Shown here: positions 7,793-15,916 of the stretch, piece after piece | Numbering within the stretch: the stretch's first letter is position 1 | Layout of the letters: each line of letters opens with the position of its first letter | Origin: Actinomadura geliboluensis | GTDB taxonomy: Bacteria > Actinomycetota > Actinomycetes > Streptosporangiales > Streptosporangiaceae | DNA length: 40,804 nt | NCBI RefSeq assembly: GCF_005889745.1 | Contig: NZ_VCKZ01000023.1 | Span: 1 to 40,804, forward strand | Reading direction: 5' to 3' | The notes under the pieces: generated by a model | Told to the model about the DNA's origin: nothing | The model's database searches: none | Seen by the model: only the letters and a program-made list of their open reading frames with translations | Translations under genes and position numbers: made by a program

Positions 7793-10700
7793 CAGCGGAC
7801 TTTCAGTCGCCGTCCGAGCGCCTCGGCCCCACGGACGTCCTGCCCTGCCTCGACGGTGACGGTGAGTTTGCGGTTGGCGGCCAGAGGCGCGAGATCGAGC
7901 CCGGGTGCGGCGCCGCCGAGATCGAGGTGCCGGAGGTTCGGCAGGGAGGCCAATTGGCTCAGATCGCCGAGGCGAGTGCAGTCGCTGAGCCAGAGCTGAC
8001 GCAACTCGGACAGATCACGCAGTGACCGGAGGTCTTCGATGAGCGTTCCGGACAGGTTCAGGTAGTTCAGACCGGTCAAGGAGGAGAGCGGCTCGAAGTC
8101 GGTCACGTTCTCGCAGTGAGCGATATAGAGCCCCTCCAGTGGCAGGGGGGCGAGCGGACGAAGATCCGTTACCCAGTCGCAGCGGCTCGCTGCCAGCCTC
8201 AAGAGGCGGGTGGCCGCTCGGCTTATCCGGTCCAGGCCGTCGTCGAGAGGCGAGTCGCCGATCCCGAGAGTCCGGACTCGCTCAAGGGGAGGGAGCATGG
8301 TGAGGCTCGTCAGGTGCACGCATCCATCCAGCCACAGCGTCGTCAGCCTCGACTGCCGCCGGAGCGGCGAGTAATCGATGATCATGTCGCAACGCCCTAG
8401 CCAGAGTTGTTCAAGGCGAGGGAGGCCGTCGAGGAAATCGAGGGCACCGAGACGAGGATGCCCGAGTGTGAGAGCCCGCAGAGCAGGTAGCGGTGGCAGC
8501 AGCATGGGATCGACCATCGACCGCCCGGCACTAAGGCCGAGATAGGCCAGCGTTTCCGCGTGGCCTGTGAGGAAGTCGAGATCCTCGATGTCGTCCATGT
8601 GGACGTACAGGTCGGACAGGGGCTGAACACGGCTGAGGGTGCGCACGAGATGTGGAGCGTCGCGCAGTGTGAGAGCACCTCTTGCCCGAGCGTTGGCGAG
8701 TACCCGGTCGGCGAACTCGTCGGCGTCGAAGTAGGCCCAAGCCGTGGCGAGTTGCTCCAGAATCCCACCACGCGCATTGGACGCGTAGCGTGCGAGCACG
8801 TCCAGGGCGTGCGGCCCGTTGATCAGGCAGGCCGTTTGCACGGTCGCGCGGGCGGCCGCCTCGCTGAGGTTCTCGAGCGTTTCCGGCAGCCGGGTGAGCA
8901 CGGGCTCGCCGACGGTGGCGAGGGAGCGGGCCGAAGCTTCGTCTCGGGGCGGGATCAGGTCGTCCAGACAGTGGTCGAGGTCTTCCCGGAGGTCGTCCGG
9001 TATCGACGGGAGTGTCTCCAGGCAGGCGACGGCCACCAGTTTCAGCGTGCGGGCGCGTCGCTGCTCCGAGCGGGCGCGGCTCAGGACGCCGGAGAGGAGT
9101 TCGCGCCGCAGCGGCTCGTTGGCGTGGCCGGCGGCCATGATGACGGTCCCCCGCCAGGTGTCGCGGTGCGCGTACCTGATCAGGATGTCCATGTCGCCGA
9201 GGTCGGCGGCCTGCTTGGCGGCGAGGTACTCCTGGACGGTCCGGTGGACGAAGTCGATGCGGCCCGGGACCGGCTCGCGCAGGACGCCGCTGCGCTGGAG
9301 CAGCTCGTCCAGGACCGTGCTCGGGCGGACGTGGACCTGCGGCATCGACGCCAGCCGGTCGGCGACGAGTCGCTCGACCATGGGTTTCGGCAGTTCCACG
9401 CGGCCGCTGGTGGAGAGGTGCCAGGCGATGTCCTGCAATATGCGGATCTTCTGCTCGCGTTCGAGGACGCTCGGAATGCCGCGCTTGGTGTCGCGCGTCT
9501 CCAGGAGCATTTCGAGGGCGGCGCCGTAGAGGCCCATGCGATTGCGCGGGAGCGTCTCGCGGTCGAGGTTGAGCGCGCAGAGCATGGCGGCGAGCAGCGG
9601 GCTGGACGCGAGGGCCCGCAGGTGAGAGGCGGCCTCAAGCCGCGCCAGGAGCCGCGCCTCGTAGGACGGCAGGCGCTCCGGCTCGCACGGCAGGTCGGCG
9701 CAGTCGCGGACGGCGGTGTGCCAGTGCTGGACGAGCGTCCTGATCTCCGCCGGGGAGAGCTGCTCGAGGAAGGCCGTCGCGAACCCTTCGGCGCGGAGCC
9801 AGTCGGAGGCGGCCGCCGCCGGACGCGAGGTGACGATGATCCGGATGTCGCGGAACTCGGTGACGATCTGCTTGAGCCATTCCCGAACCGCCTGGCGCTG
9901 CGAGCCGGTGACCTCGTCCACGCCGTCCACGAGGAGCAGTGCCCGGCCGGATGAGAGCTGCCGGTGCGCCCACCCGCGCGGCATGATCCCGGCGAGGTGA
10001 CCGGCGACGTCGTCGATGAACTCTTCGGGACGCGGCAACGGTTTGCCCGCGTGGCTGCGCAGCTTGATGACGAACGGGACAGACCCGTTCCACTTGCTCA
10101 GCGGGCCGCTGAACGAACCCCGCGCCGCCGTGACCGCGAGCCATCGCAGCAAGGTGCTCTTGCCGCCGCCCGCCTCACCGCGCAACAACAACAGCCGGTG
10201 GTCGGCCAAGGCTGCTTCGACCCGGACGGACCCGGACCTGACCCCGTCCCGCCAATCGCTGACCGGCACCGCATGCGGCCTCGACGGGCGGGCAGCCCGC
10301 TTGCTCTCATCCGACACGTTGAGGCTGATGTAGGCGACGCTCAGCGCGGTCTGCGGACGCGTGAACCGCTCGAACCGGACGCCGAACAGTTCCAGGGTGT
10401 CGAGGGACTCGCTGATCGACGCGAGGTACCGGCGGGTGAACTCGTCATCGTCCGACGTGCCCTCTGGCGCGTCGAGGGTGCGTGCGGGGAGCCGCGCCAG
10501 GACGGCGCCGACCTGGTCCGCCAGCCCGCTCAGCCTGCCCAGCATCTCCGCCGACGCGCGCGGCCCGAACTGCGGGAGGTGGACGATGATGCGGGCGAGG
10601 CAGTCGCAGCACTCGTCCAGCACCACCTCGTACAGCCGGGCACCGGCCTCGCCCAGTTCGAACTCGGCTCGCCGGGGTGGAAGGCGCGTCCGCAGGCCGC

Positions 10701-11049
10701 GCGCCAGCTTCACCGGGTCGGCATCGGCCGAGAAGAAGGCGTCGTCCGACAGATCGGCAATGTCGAGAGTGCGGACCACCTCGTGCAGCGCCGCCTGGCG
10801 GTCGCCGTCGGTGAGCCCGCCGAATTCGCGTCCCGCGAAGGTCAGGAGCCGGTCGGCGACCGAATCCGCGATGTCCTCGAACTGCCGCTGGACGCGCCGC
10901 CGCCTGATCTCGTCCGGGAACCCCGTCTTGATCAGTTCGACGAGGTCCCGGCCGGCTCCGTCCCTGGTCGAACGCCCGGCGAGCCACCGCCCCACGGCCA
11001 GTTGCGTCACCGACATGCCCACCCGCACCGCGGCGACCTCGACCGACAC
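7792..11049 (-). CDS. NACHT NTPase with N-terminal helical domain and C-terminal leucine-rich repeats
   Basis: A 1085-residue STAND-class protein in three parts. Residues 1-240 are alpha-helical, resembling the NACHT N-terminal helical (NNH1-type) domain of actinobacterial NACHT proteins, with the marker SVAYISLNV at 237-245. The NTPase core has Walker A GEAGGGKST (291-299), Walker B ALLLVDGVDE (370-379) and the sensor IIVTSRP (404-410), followed by the winged-helix region ending FVHRTVQEYLAA. Residues about 814-1055 hold roughly ten leucine-rich repeats of about 22-23 residues. Such proteins oligomerise after sensing a ligand through their C-terminus, and several bacterial NACHTs defend against phage. 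The N-terminus has no recognisable nuclease or TIR effector. GTG start after a GGGGGTGG site. It is followed directly by the APH-like kinase and preceded by two WD40 kinases. Confidence 0.92.
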   Translation of the reverse strand: MSVEVAAVRVGMSVTQLAVGRWLAGRSTRDGAGRDLVELIKTGFPDEIRRRRVQRQFEDIADSVADRLLTFAGREFGGLTDGDRQAALHEVVRTLDIADLSDDAFFSADADPVKLARGLRTRLPPRRAEFELGEAGARLYEVVLDECCDCLARIIVHLPQFGPRASAEMLGRLSGLADQVGAVLARLPARTLDAPEGTSDDDEFTRRYLASISESLDTLELFGVRFERFTRPQTALSVAYISLNVSDESKRAARPSRPHAVPVSDWRDGVRSGSVRVEAALADHRLLLLRGEAGGGKSTLLRWLAVTAARGSFSGPLSKWNGSVPFVIKLRSHAGKPLPRPEEFIDDVAGHLAGIMPRGWAHRQLSSGRALLLVDGVDEVTGSQRQAVREWLKQIVTEFRDIRIIVTSRPAAAASDWLRAEGFATAFLEQLSPAEIRTLVQHWHTAVRDCADLPCEPERLPSYEARLLARLEAASHLRALASSPLLAAMLCALNLDRETLPRNRMGLYGAALEMLLETRDTKRGIPSVLEREQKIRILQDIAWHLSTSGRVELPKPMVERLVADRLASMPQVHVRPSTVLDELLQRSGVLREPVPGRIDFVHRTVQEYLAAKQAADLGDMDILIRYAHRDTWRGTVIMAAGHANEPLRRELLSGVLSRARSEQRRARTLKLVAVACLETLPSIPDDLREDLDHCLDDLIPPRDEASARSLATVGEPVLTRLPETLENLSEAAARATVQTACLINGPHALDVLARYASNARGGILEQLATAWAYFDADEFADRVLANARARGALTLRDAPHLVRTLSRVQPLSDLYVHMDDIEDLDFLTGHAETLAYLGLSAGRSMVDPMLLPPLPALRALTLGHPRLGALDFLDGLPRLEQLWLGRCDMIIDYSPLRRQSRLTTLWLDGCVHLTSLTMLPPLERVRTLGIGDSPLDDGLDRISRAATRLLRLAASRCDWVTDLRPLAPLPLEGLYIAHCENVTDFEPLSSLTGLNYLNLSGTLIEDLRSLRDLSELRQLWLSDCTRLGDLSQLASLPNLRHLDLGGAAPGLDLAPLAANRKLTVTVEAGQDVRGAEALGRRLKVR

Positions 11050-11157
11050 GCCACCCCCCGGATTCAGTGGAAGCTGCCATTATGGCGAGTAATCGGGCGC
11101 CGTTTCCCGGCTTTCCCGCGTCCATGTTCGGACGCCGGATGAGGGTCCCGCCTCCTG
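11050..11157 (-). promoter_or_regulatory. 108-bp gap with candidate promoter for NACHT-APH
   Basis: Read on the reverse strand, this gap holds CATAAT (+ strand 11079-11084), a five-of-six match to the -10 consensus, 30 bp before the GTG start of the NACHT gene. No good TTGACA lies 17 bp upstream; the nearest is GGAAAC, which is closer to an ECF-type -35. The NACHT-APH pair may therefore have its own promoter besides read-through from the kinases. This is a by-eye call. Confidence 0.35.
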
Positions 11158-12987
11158 CTACCGGAAGGTCCAGAGGCGGGTCGTCCCGGTGCCGCTGGTG
11201 GTGGCGAAGCTCTGGCCGTGGGGGGCGAAGGCCAGCGCCTGCTCGTCGTCGGCGTCGCCGGGGAGCGTCGCCGTGTTGCGGCCCGTCGGGACGTGCCACA
11301 GGTGGATGTTCTTCTGGTCGGCGGTGACGAGCGTGTCGCCGTCCGGGCTGAACCCCAGGGCCTGGACCTCGCCGCCGAGGTCTCTGACGGTGGTCTTCAG
11401 GTCGCCGCCGACCGCCTTCCGGATTTCGTATCCGTAGTAGCCGCCGGTGGAGGCCGCCACGGTCGTCCCGTCGGGGCTGAACGCGAGGCACGGGATCTCG
11501 GTGGCGTCGCGCGGTGAGATCTCGGTGGCCTTGCCGGACGAGACGTCCCAGACGGTGAAGCGTCCGGCGAAGGCGTAGCCGCCCGAGAGGGATCTGCCGT
11601 CCGGTGAGAAGGTGAGCGCCTTGGCGTAGTAGTCCGTCTTCATCGGGACGGACTTGCCGGTGGCGATGTCCCAGACCTGGACGTAGCGGGGGCCGTTGCC
11701 GACGCTGACGGCGAGGGAGCGGCCGTCCGGGCTGAACGCGAGCGACTGGACGCCCTGGATCCGCGGGAAGGTCTTGCGGATCTTCCCGGACGCCGCGTCC
11801 CACAGGTGGACGACCTTGTCGTCGCCGGAGGTGGCGAGGGTCTTCGCGTCCGGGCTGAAGGCCATGGGCCGCCGGTAGGTCTCGGCGTTGTCATCGATCT
11901 TGCGGGTGGTGACCTGGGCGGTGGCCAGATCCCAGCGCAGGATGGTGGAGAACCCGGCACCCCACAGGGTCCTGCCGTCGGGGGAGAACGCCACGGCGTG
12001 CACCGCGACCTCCGAGCTCGGCAGGGTCATCCCGGTGGGGACGCCGATCGGGGTCTTCGGGGCGTTCCGCCGGGCGGCGGGCGCGTCCGAGGGCCACAGC
12101 AGCACGGCCGGGACGGCCGCGGCGGCGGTCGCCGCGGCGGCCGCGCCGCCGAGCAGGACGGCGCGGCGGGGGAGGCGGCGCGGCGGTGCGCCGTTGAGCG
12201 CCGCGAGGACCTCCGGGAGGGACGGCCGCCGCGCCGGATCCTTCTCCAGGCAGCGGACGACCACGTCGCGCAGATGCGGGTCGGCCAATCCGGCGACGTC
12301 GGGCGGCGCGCCGACGATCTTGTGGACGATCGCCGGGATGGTCGCCGCGTCGAACGGGCCGCGCCCGGTCGCCGCGTAGGCGAGCACGCAGCCGAGCGCG
12401 AACACGTCGCTCGGCGGGCCGGTGGCGTCGGCGCGCACCTGCTCGGGGGACATGAACGAGAACGTGCCGACGACCGCTCCGGTGGAGGTCAGCGCGGTCG
12501 CGTCGGCCGTGCGGGCGATGCCGAAGTCGATGATCCGGGGGCCGTCCGGGCTCATGATCACGTTGCCCGGCTTGAGGTCGCGGTGCACCAGCCCGCACGC
12601 GTGGATCGCGGCGAGGCCCTCGGCCAGCCCGGCGCCCAGTTCGCGCACCGCGGCCGGGGCGAGGGGCCCCTGGCGCTGGACGACCTGCCGCAGGGACGGG
12701 CCGGGGATGAACGCGGTCACCATCCACGGCGACGCGGCGTCCGGGTCGGCGTCGACGACCTGCGCGGTGTGGAAGCCGCCGACGCGGCGGGCGGCCTCGA
12801 TCTCCTGCGCGAACCGGCGGCGGAACCCCGGGTCGGCGGCGTACTCGGCGCGGACGGTCTTCACCGCGACCCTGCGCCCGCTCGGCGACGCCCCGAGGAA
12901 CACCTCGCCCATGCCGCCCGCGCCGAGCCGTCCGTGCAGCCGGTAGGGGCCGACCTCGCGGGGGTCGTCGTCGCGCAGCGGATCCAC
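11158..12987 (-). CDS. Ser/Thr protein kinase with extracytoplasmic seven-repeat WD40 propeller
   Basis: A 609-residue membrane kinase. The N-terminal PASTA-family-like kinase domain has GRLGAGGMGEVF (19-30), the ATP-anchoring lysine in VAVKTV (about 43), HRDLKPGN (135-142), DFGIA (154-158) and an activation segment ending SPEQ. All catalytic residues are present. An Arg-rich stop precedes one hydrophobic segment (about 276-299). After it come seven WD40-like units, each with (A/T/G)FSPDG and most ending in (L/V)WD, enough for a closed propeller that probably lies outside the membrane as a sensor. GTG start, with GGAAGG upstream inside the end of the previous gene. It begins 3 bases after the stop of its paralogue, so the two are one operon. 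The NACHT gene follows 108 bp later. The ligand and targets are unknown. Confidence 0.93.
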   Translation of the reverse strand: MDPLRDDDPREVGPYRLHGRLGAGGMGEVFLGASPSGRRVAVKTVRAEYAADPGFRRRFAQEIEAARRVGGFHTAQVVDADPDAASPWMVTAFIPGPSLRQVVQRQGPLAPAAVRELGAGLAEGLAAIHACGLVHRDLKPGNVIMSPDGPRIIDFGIARTADATALTSTGAVVGTFSFMSPEQVRADATGPPSDVFALGCVLAYAATGRGPFDAATIPAIVHKIVGAPPDVAGLADPHLRDVVVRCLEKDPARRPSLPEVLAALNGAPPRRLPRRAVLLGGAAAAATAAAAVPAVLLWPSDAPAARRNAPKTPIGVPTGMTLPSSEVAVHAVAFSPDGRTLWGAGFSTILRWDLATAQVTTRKIDDNAETYRRPMAFSPDAKTLATSGDDKVVHLWDAASGKIRKTFPRIQGVQSLAFSPDGRSLAVSVGNGPRYVQVWDIATGKSVPMKTDYYAKALTFSPDGRSLSGGYAFAGRFTVWDVSSGKATEISPRDATEIPCLAFSPDGTTVAASTGGYYGYEIRKAVGGDLKTTVRDLGGEVQALGFSPDGDTLVTADQKNIHLWHVPTGRNTATLPGDADDEQALAFAPHGQSFATTSGTGTTRLWTFR

Positions 12988-12990
12988 CGG

Positions 12991-14946
12991 TCAGACCTTC
13001 CAGAGCGTGACGGTGCCGTCCGGCTTGGAGCTGCCGACGGCCGCGACCAGCGTGCCGCCGGAGCCGAGGGCGATCTTGGCGACGGGCTGCGGGTGCCCGA
13101 CGAGCGTCGAGGTGAGCGCGCCGGTGGCGGTGCTCCAGACGCGGACGGTCCGGTCGGAGCAGGCGCCGAGGACGGACGCGCCGTCCGGGGAGAGCCGTAC
13201 GTCCCGCACCCGCGCCTCGCCCGCGTCGATGACGCGCACGGCGCGGCGGGCTGCGACGTCCCAGATCCGGACCGTGGAGTCCGCGCCGCAGCTGGCGAGG
13301 CGCCGCCCGTTCGCGCCGAACGCGACGCCGGTGACGTTCGCGGTGTGCCCGGTGAGCCGGCCGCGGCGGCGGAGCGTCCGGCCGTCGAGGAGCTGGACGG
13401 TGCGGCCCGGCGGCTTCTTGTAGTAGCCGTCGACCCCGACCGCGACGGTCCCGCCGTCCGGGCTGAACGCGACCGCGTTGACGCCGCTGTGGCCGAGGTC
13501 GAACTCCGCCCGGGTGCGGCCGGTGGCGGCGTCGAACAGCCGGGCGTCGGGGTTGGAGCCCGCGATCGTGCGGCCGTCGGGGCTGTAGGCCAGCGCGTTC
13601 AGCCCGAACTCACCGGTCCGCACGTTCACCTTGAGGCGTCCGGACGCCACGTCCCAGACCAGGAGCTGGCCGGGGGAGGTGGACGAGCTCGCGAGGGACG
13701 CGCCGTCCGGGCTGAACGCGAGCGCGCCGACCCAGCCCGTCCTGCGGATCGTGCGGAGCACGCGCCCGGTCGCGACGTCCCACAGCGTGATCGTGGAGTC
13801 GAGGCCGCCGGCGGCCACCGTCCGCCCGTCGGGGCTGATGGCGACCTCGTCGAGGGTCTTGACGTCCGGGGCGCTGAGCGATCCGCTGTGGGGGATCAGC
13901 CCGTCCGGCCGGGGCGGCGAGGCGGGCGGCGCGGCGGCCGGCCTCTCCTCCCGGCGGGTCAGGAGGAACGCCGCCGGGACGCCCGCAGCGACCGCCGCCG
14001 CAGCGGCGCCCCCGCCGATGAGCAGCGCGCGGCGGCCGACCGGTGCCGGGGCCGCCGCCGGGGCGTCCCGCGGCCGGGTCGCGCTGAGCGTCGCGCCGGC
14101 GTGCGTGCCGGCCTCGCCGCCGGGCGGGCCGGTGTCCGGCGGCGGCTCGATGCTCTCCGGCGCGGTGATGAGCGCGTCCGGGCCGGGCCGCCGCGCCGGG
14201 TCCTTGGCGAGGCACGCGGCGACCATGTTGCGGAGGCCGTCCGGGAGCGCGGACAGGTCCGGCTCCTCGTGCAGGACGCGGTGCACGATCGCCGGGATGG
14301 TCTCCGCGTCGAACGGGCCGCGCCCGGTCGCGGCGTAGGCGAGCACGCAGCCGAGCGAGAACACGTCGCCGGACGGCCCCGGCATGTCGCCGAGCACCTG
14401 CTCGGGCGCCATGTAGGCGTAGGTGCCGACGACCGCGTTGTGCGAGGTCAGCGCGGTCGCGTCGGTCGCGCGGGCGATGCCGAAGTCGATGATGCGGGGG
14501 CCGTCCGCCGCCATGATGACGTTGCCGGGCTTGAGGTCGCGGTGCACGAGCCCGCACGCGTGGATCGCGGCGAGGCCCTCGGCCAGCCCGGACGCGAGCG
14601 CCCGCACCGCGCCGGGATCGAGCGGCCCGCGCCCGGCGACGGCCTCCCGCAGGGACGGGCCGGGGACGAACGCGGTGACGAGCCACGGCGACGCGGCCTC
14701 CGGATCGGCGTCCACGACCTGCGCGGTGTGGTACCCGCCGACCCGGCGGGCCGCCTCGACCTCGCGGGCGAACCGCGCCCGGAACCGGTCGTCCCCGGCG
14801 TACTCGGCGCGGATCACCTTGACGGCGACGCGGCGGGCGCCCGGCGAGACGCCGAGGAACACCTGCCCCATGCCGCCCGCGCCCAGCCGGGCCTCCAGCC
14901 GGTACGGGCCGACCTGCCGGGGGTCCCCGGGGCGCAGCGCTTCCAT
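12991..14946 (-). CDS. Ser/Thr protein kinase with seven-repeat WD40 propeller, tandem paralogue
   Basis: A 651-residue protein with the same design as the next gene. The kinase domain (about 15-260) has GARLGAGGMGQVF-type P-loop, VAVKVI lysine, HRDLKPGN (135-142) and DFGIA (154-158). A Pro/Ala/Thr-rich linker (about 260-305) is longer than in the paralogue. A membrane helix follows at about 307-330, then seven WD40-like units. Kinase domains of the two are near-identical over long stretches, pointing to tandem duplication; the propellers have diverged, which suggests different ligands. It is the first gene of the reverse-strand run kinase-kinase-NACHT-APH. ATG start with a weak GGGTGG site. 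A promoter should lie in 14947-15081, but no clear consensus was seen there. Confidence 0.93.
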   Translation of the reverse strand: MEALRPGDPRQVGPYRLEARLGAGGMGQVFLGVSPGARRVAVKVIRAEYAGDDRFRARFAREVEAARRVGGYHTAQVVDADPEAASPWLVTAFVPGPSLREAVAGRGPLDPGAVRALASGLAEGLAAIHACGLVHRDLKPGNVIMAADGPRIIDFGIARATDATALTSHNAVVGTYAYMAPEQVLGDMPGPSGDVFSLGCVLAYAATGRGPFDAETIPAIVHRVLHEEPDLSALPDGLRNMVAACLAKDPARRPGPDALITAPESIEPPPDTGPPGGEAGTHAGATLSATRPRDAPAAAPAPVGRRALLIGGGAAAAAVAAGVPAAFLLTRREERPAAAPPASPPRPDGLIPHSGSLSAPDVKTLDEVAISPDGRTVAAGGLDSTITLWDVATGRVLRTIRRTGWVGALAFSPDGASLASSSTSPGQLLVWDVASGRLKVNVRTGEFGLNALAYSPDGRTIAGSNPDARLFDAATGRTRAEFDLGHSGVNAVAFSPDGGTVAVGVDGYYKKPPGRTVQLLDGRTLRRRGRLTGHTANVTGVAFGANGRRLASCGADSTVRIWDVAARRAVRVIDAGEARVRDVRLSPDGASVLGACSDRTVRVWSTATGALTSTLVGHPQPVAKIALGSGGTLVAAVGSSKPDGTVTLWKV

Positions 14947-15081
14947 GAACCACCCGTCGTCGGTCCGGACACGACCGGTGGATTTCTAGCAGACACCCCT
15001 GTTCTTTCGACACCGCTCCGCCCCGGGTGTGACGTACGGCATGCCCGATCGGGGCGCGGCCGTTCCGCCGGGGCGGGCGGC

Positions 15082-15867
15082 TCAGGCGCGGATCGCGGTG
15101 GCGACGACCGTGGTGTAGCCCATGGTGAACGCGCCGCCCGCGGCGTCGATGGCGGCGCCGATGTCGGCGAGGATCCGCCGCTGCCTGTCCGCCGGGACCC
15201 GGGAGTGCAGGCCGAAGGTCGGGACCTGCTCCAGCCATTCGTCGCGGGTGTAGTCGCGCTCCCAGGGGAAGCGCCACTCCGCCGGGTCGCCGAACCCGCC
15301 CGCCTGCCGCATGCCGTCGGACGCCTTGTCGCACATCAGCGAGTACGCCTCCGGGCCGGGCAGCGGGCTCTGGAACAGCGGCGAGTCCGGCATGGCCCGG
15401 CGGTAGGCGGCGGCCATGGCGTCCCCGAGGCCGGGCGGGGGCTGGAACGAGTGCCAGAACACCGCCAGGCGCCCGCCGGGACGCAGGGCCCGCGCCGCCT
15501 TGGCCGCGCCCGCGACCGGGTCGACCCAGTGCCACGCCTGCCCGGCGACGACCGTGTCGAACGCCCGGCCGGCCGGGTCCCAGTCCTCGATGGTGGACAC
15601 CTCGACCGGGACGCCGGCGCGTTCGGCCAGGCCGGCCATGCGGGCGTCGGGCTCGACGCCGAGGACGCGGCAGCCGGCCGCCTGGAACTGGCGGGCCGCG
15701 ATGCCGGTCCCGCAGCCGACGTCGAGGACGTCCGGTCCGCCGGCCGCGAGGCGTGCCACGAGGGCGTCCGGATAGCCGGGGCGCGTCCGGTCGTAGCGCT
15801 CGGCGTCCGCGCCGAACGACTCCGCCACATCGCGCGCCCGATGGGGCTCGTTCGCTAGAGTGGGCAT
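15082..15867 (-). CDS. Class I SAM-dependent methyltransferase
   Basis: A 261-residue small-molecule methyltransferase of the Methyltransf_11/25 type. Motif I is VLDVGCGTGIAARQF (about 46-60), followed by an acidic VLGVEPDARM strand, the DTVVAGQAWHWVDP motif and a LRPGGRLAVFWHSF strand. The AWHWVDP motif is common in methyltransferases resembling trans-aconitate methyltransferase and other poorly characterised enzymes; the substrate is unknown. The ATG at 15867 gives the expected N-terminus (FGADAERYDRTRPGYPDAL soon after). The start codon lies inside the first of two operator palindromes shared with the divergent TetR gene at 15917, so the TetR protein probably represses this gene directly. 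Confidence 0.88.
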   Translation of the reverse strand: MPTLANEPHRARDVAESFGADAERYDRTRPGYPDALVARLAAGGPDVLDVGCGTGIAARQFQAAGCRVLGVEPDARMAGLAERAGVPVEVSTIEDWDPAGRAFDTVVAGQAWHWVDPVAGAAKAARALRPGGRLAVFWHSFQPPPGLGDAMAAAYRRAMPDSPLFQSPLPGPEAYSLMCDKASDGMRQAGGFGDPAEWRFPWERDYTRDEWLEQVPTFGLHSRVPADRQRRILADIGAAIDAAGGAFTMGYTTVVATAIRA

Positions 15868-15896
15868 GTGCCCACCATAGTGGGCGCCTGCCCACT
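15859..15896. promoter_or_regulatory. Twin operator for the divergent methyltransferase and TetR genes
   Basis: Two 18-bp palindromes, AGTGGGCATGTGCCCACC (15859-15876) and AGTGGGCGCCTGCCCACT (15879-15896), are spaced exactly 20 bp apart, about two DNA turns. The second is a perfect 7-bp-arm inverted repeat; the first differs at one outer base. Together they fill the gap between the two genes, and the first covers the methyltransferase start codon. This is the expected layout for autoregulation by the adjacent TetR protein. Confidence 0.8.
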
Positions 15897-15916
15897 TGTC
15901 GAGAGGACGGTGCGAC

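Noticed and set aside
6941..14946. Kinase-NACHT block as part of an integrated mobile element
   Set aside because: No integrase, transposase, tRNA gene or flanking direct repeats were seen, and base composition is like that of the neighbours.
11806..15858. Forward-strand open frame of about 1350 codons
   Set aside because: It runs antisense through two kinase genes and a methyltransferase gene, and is made of Arg, Gly, Ala and Val repeats with no fold-like pattern.
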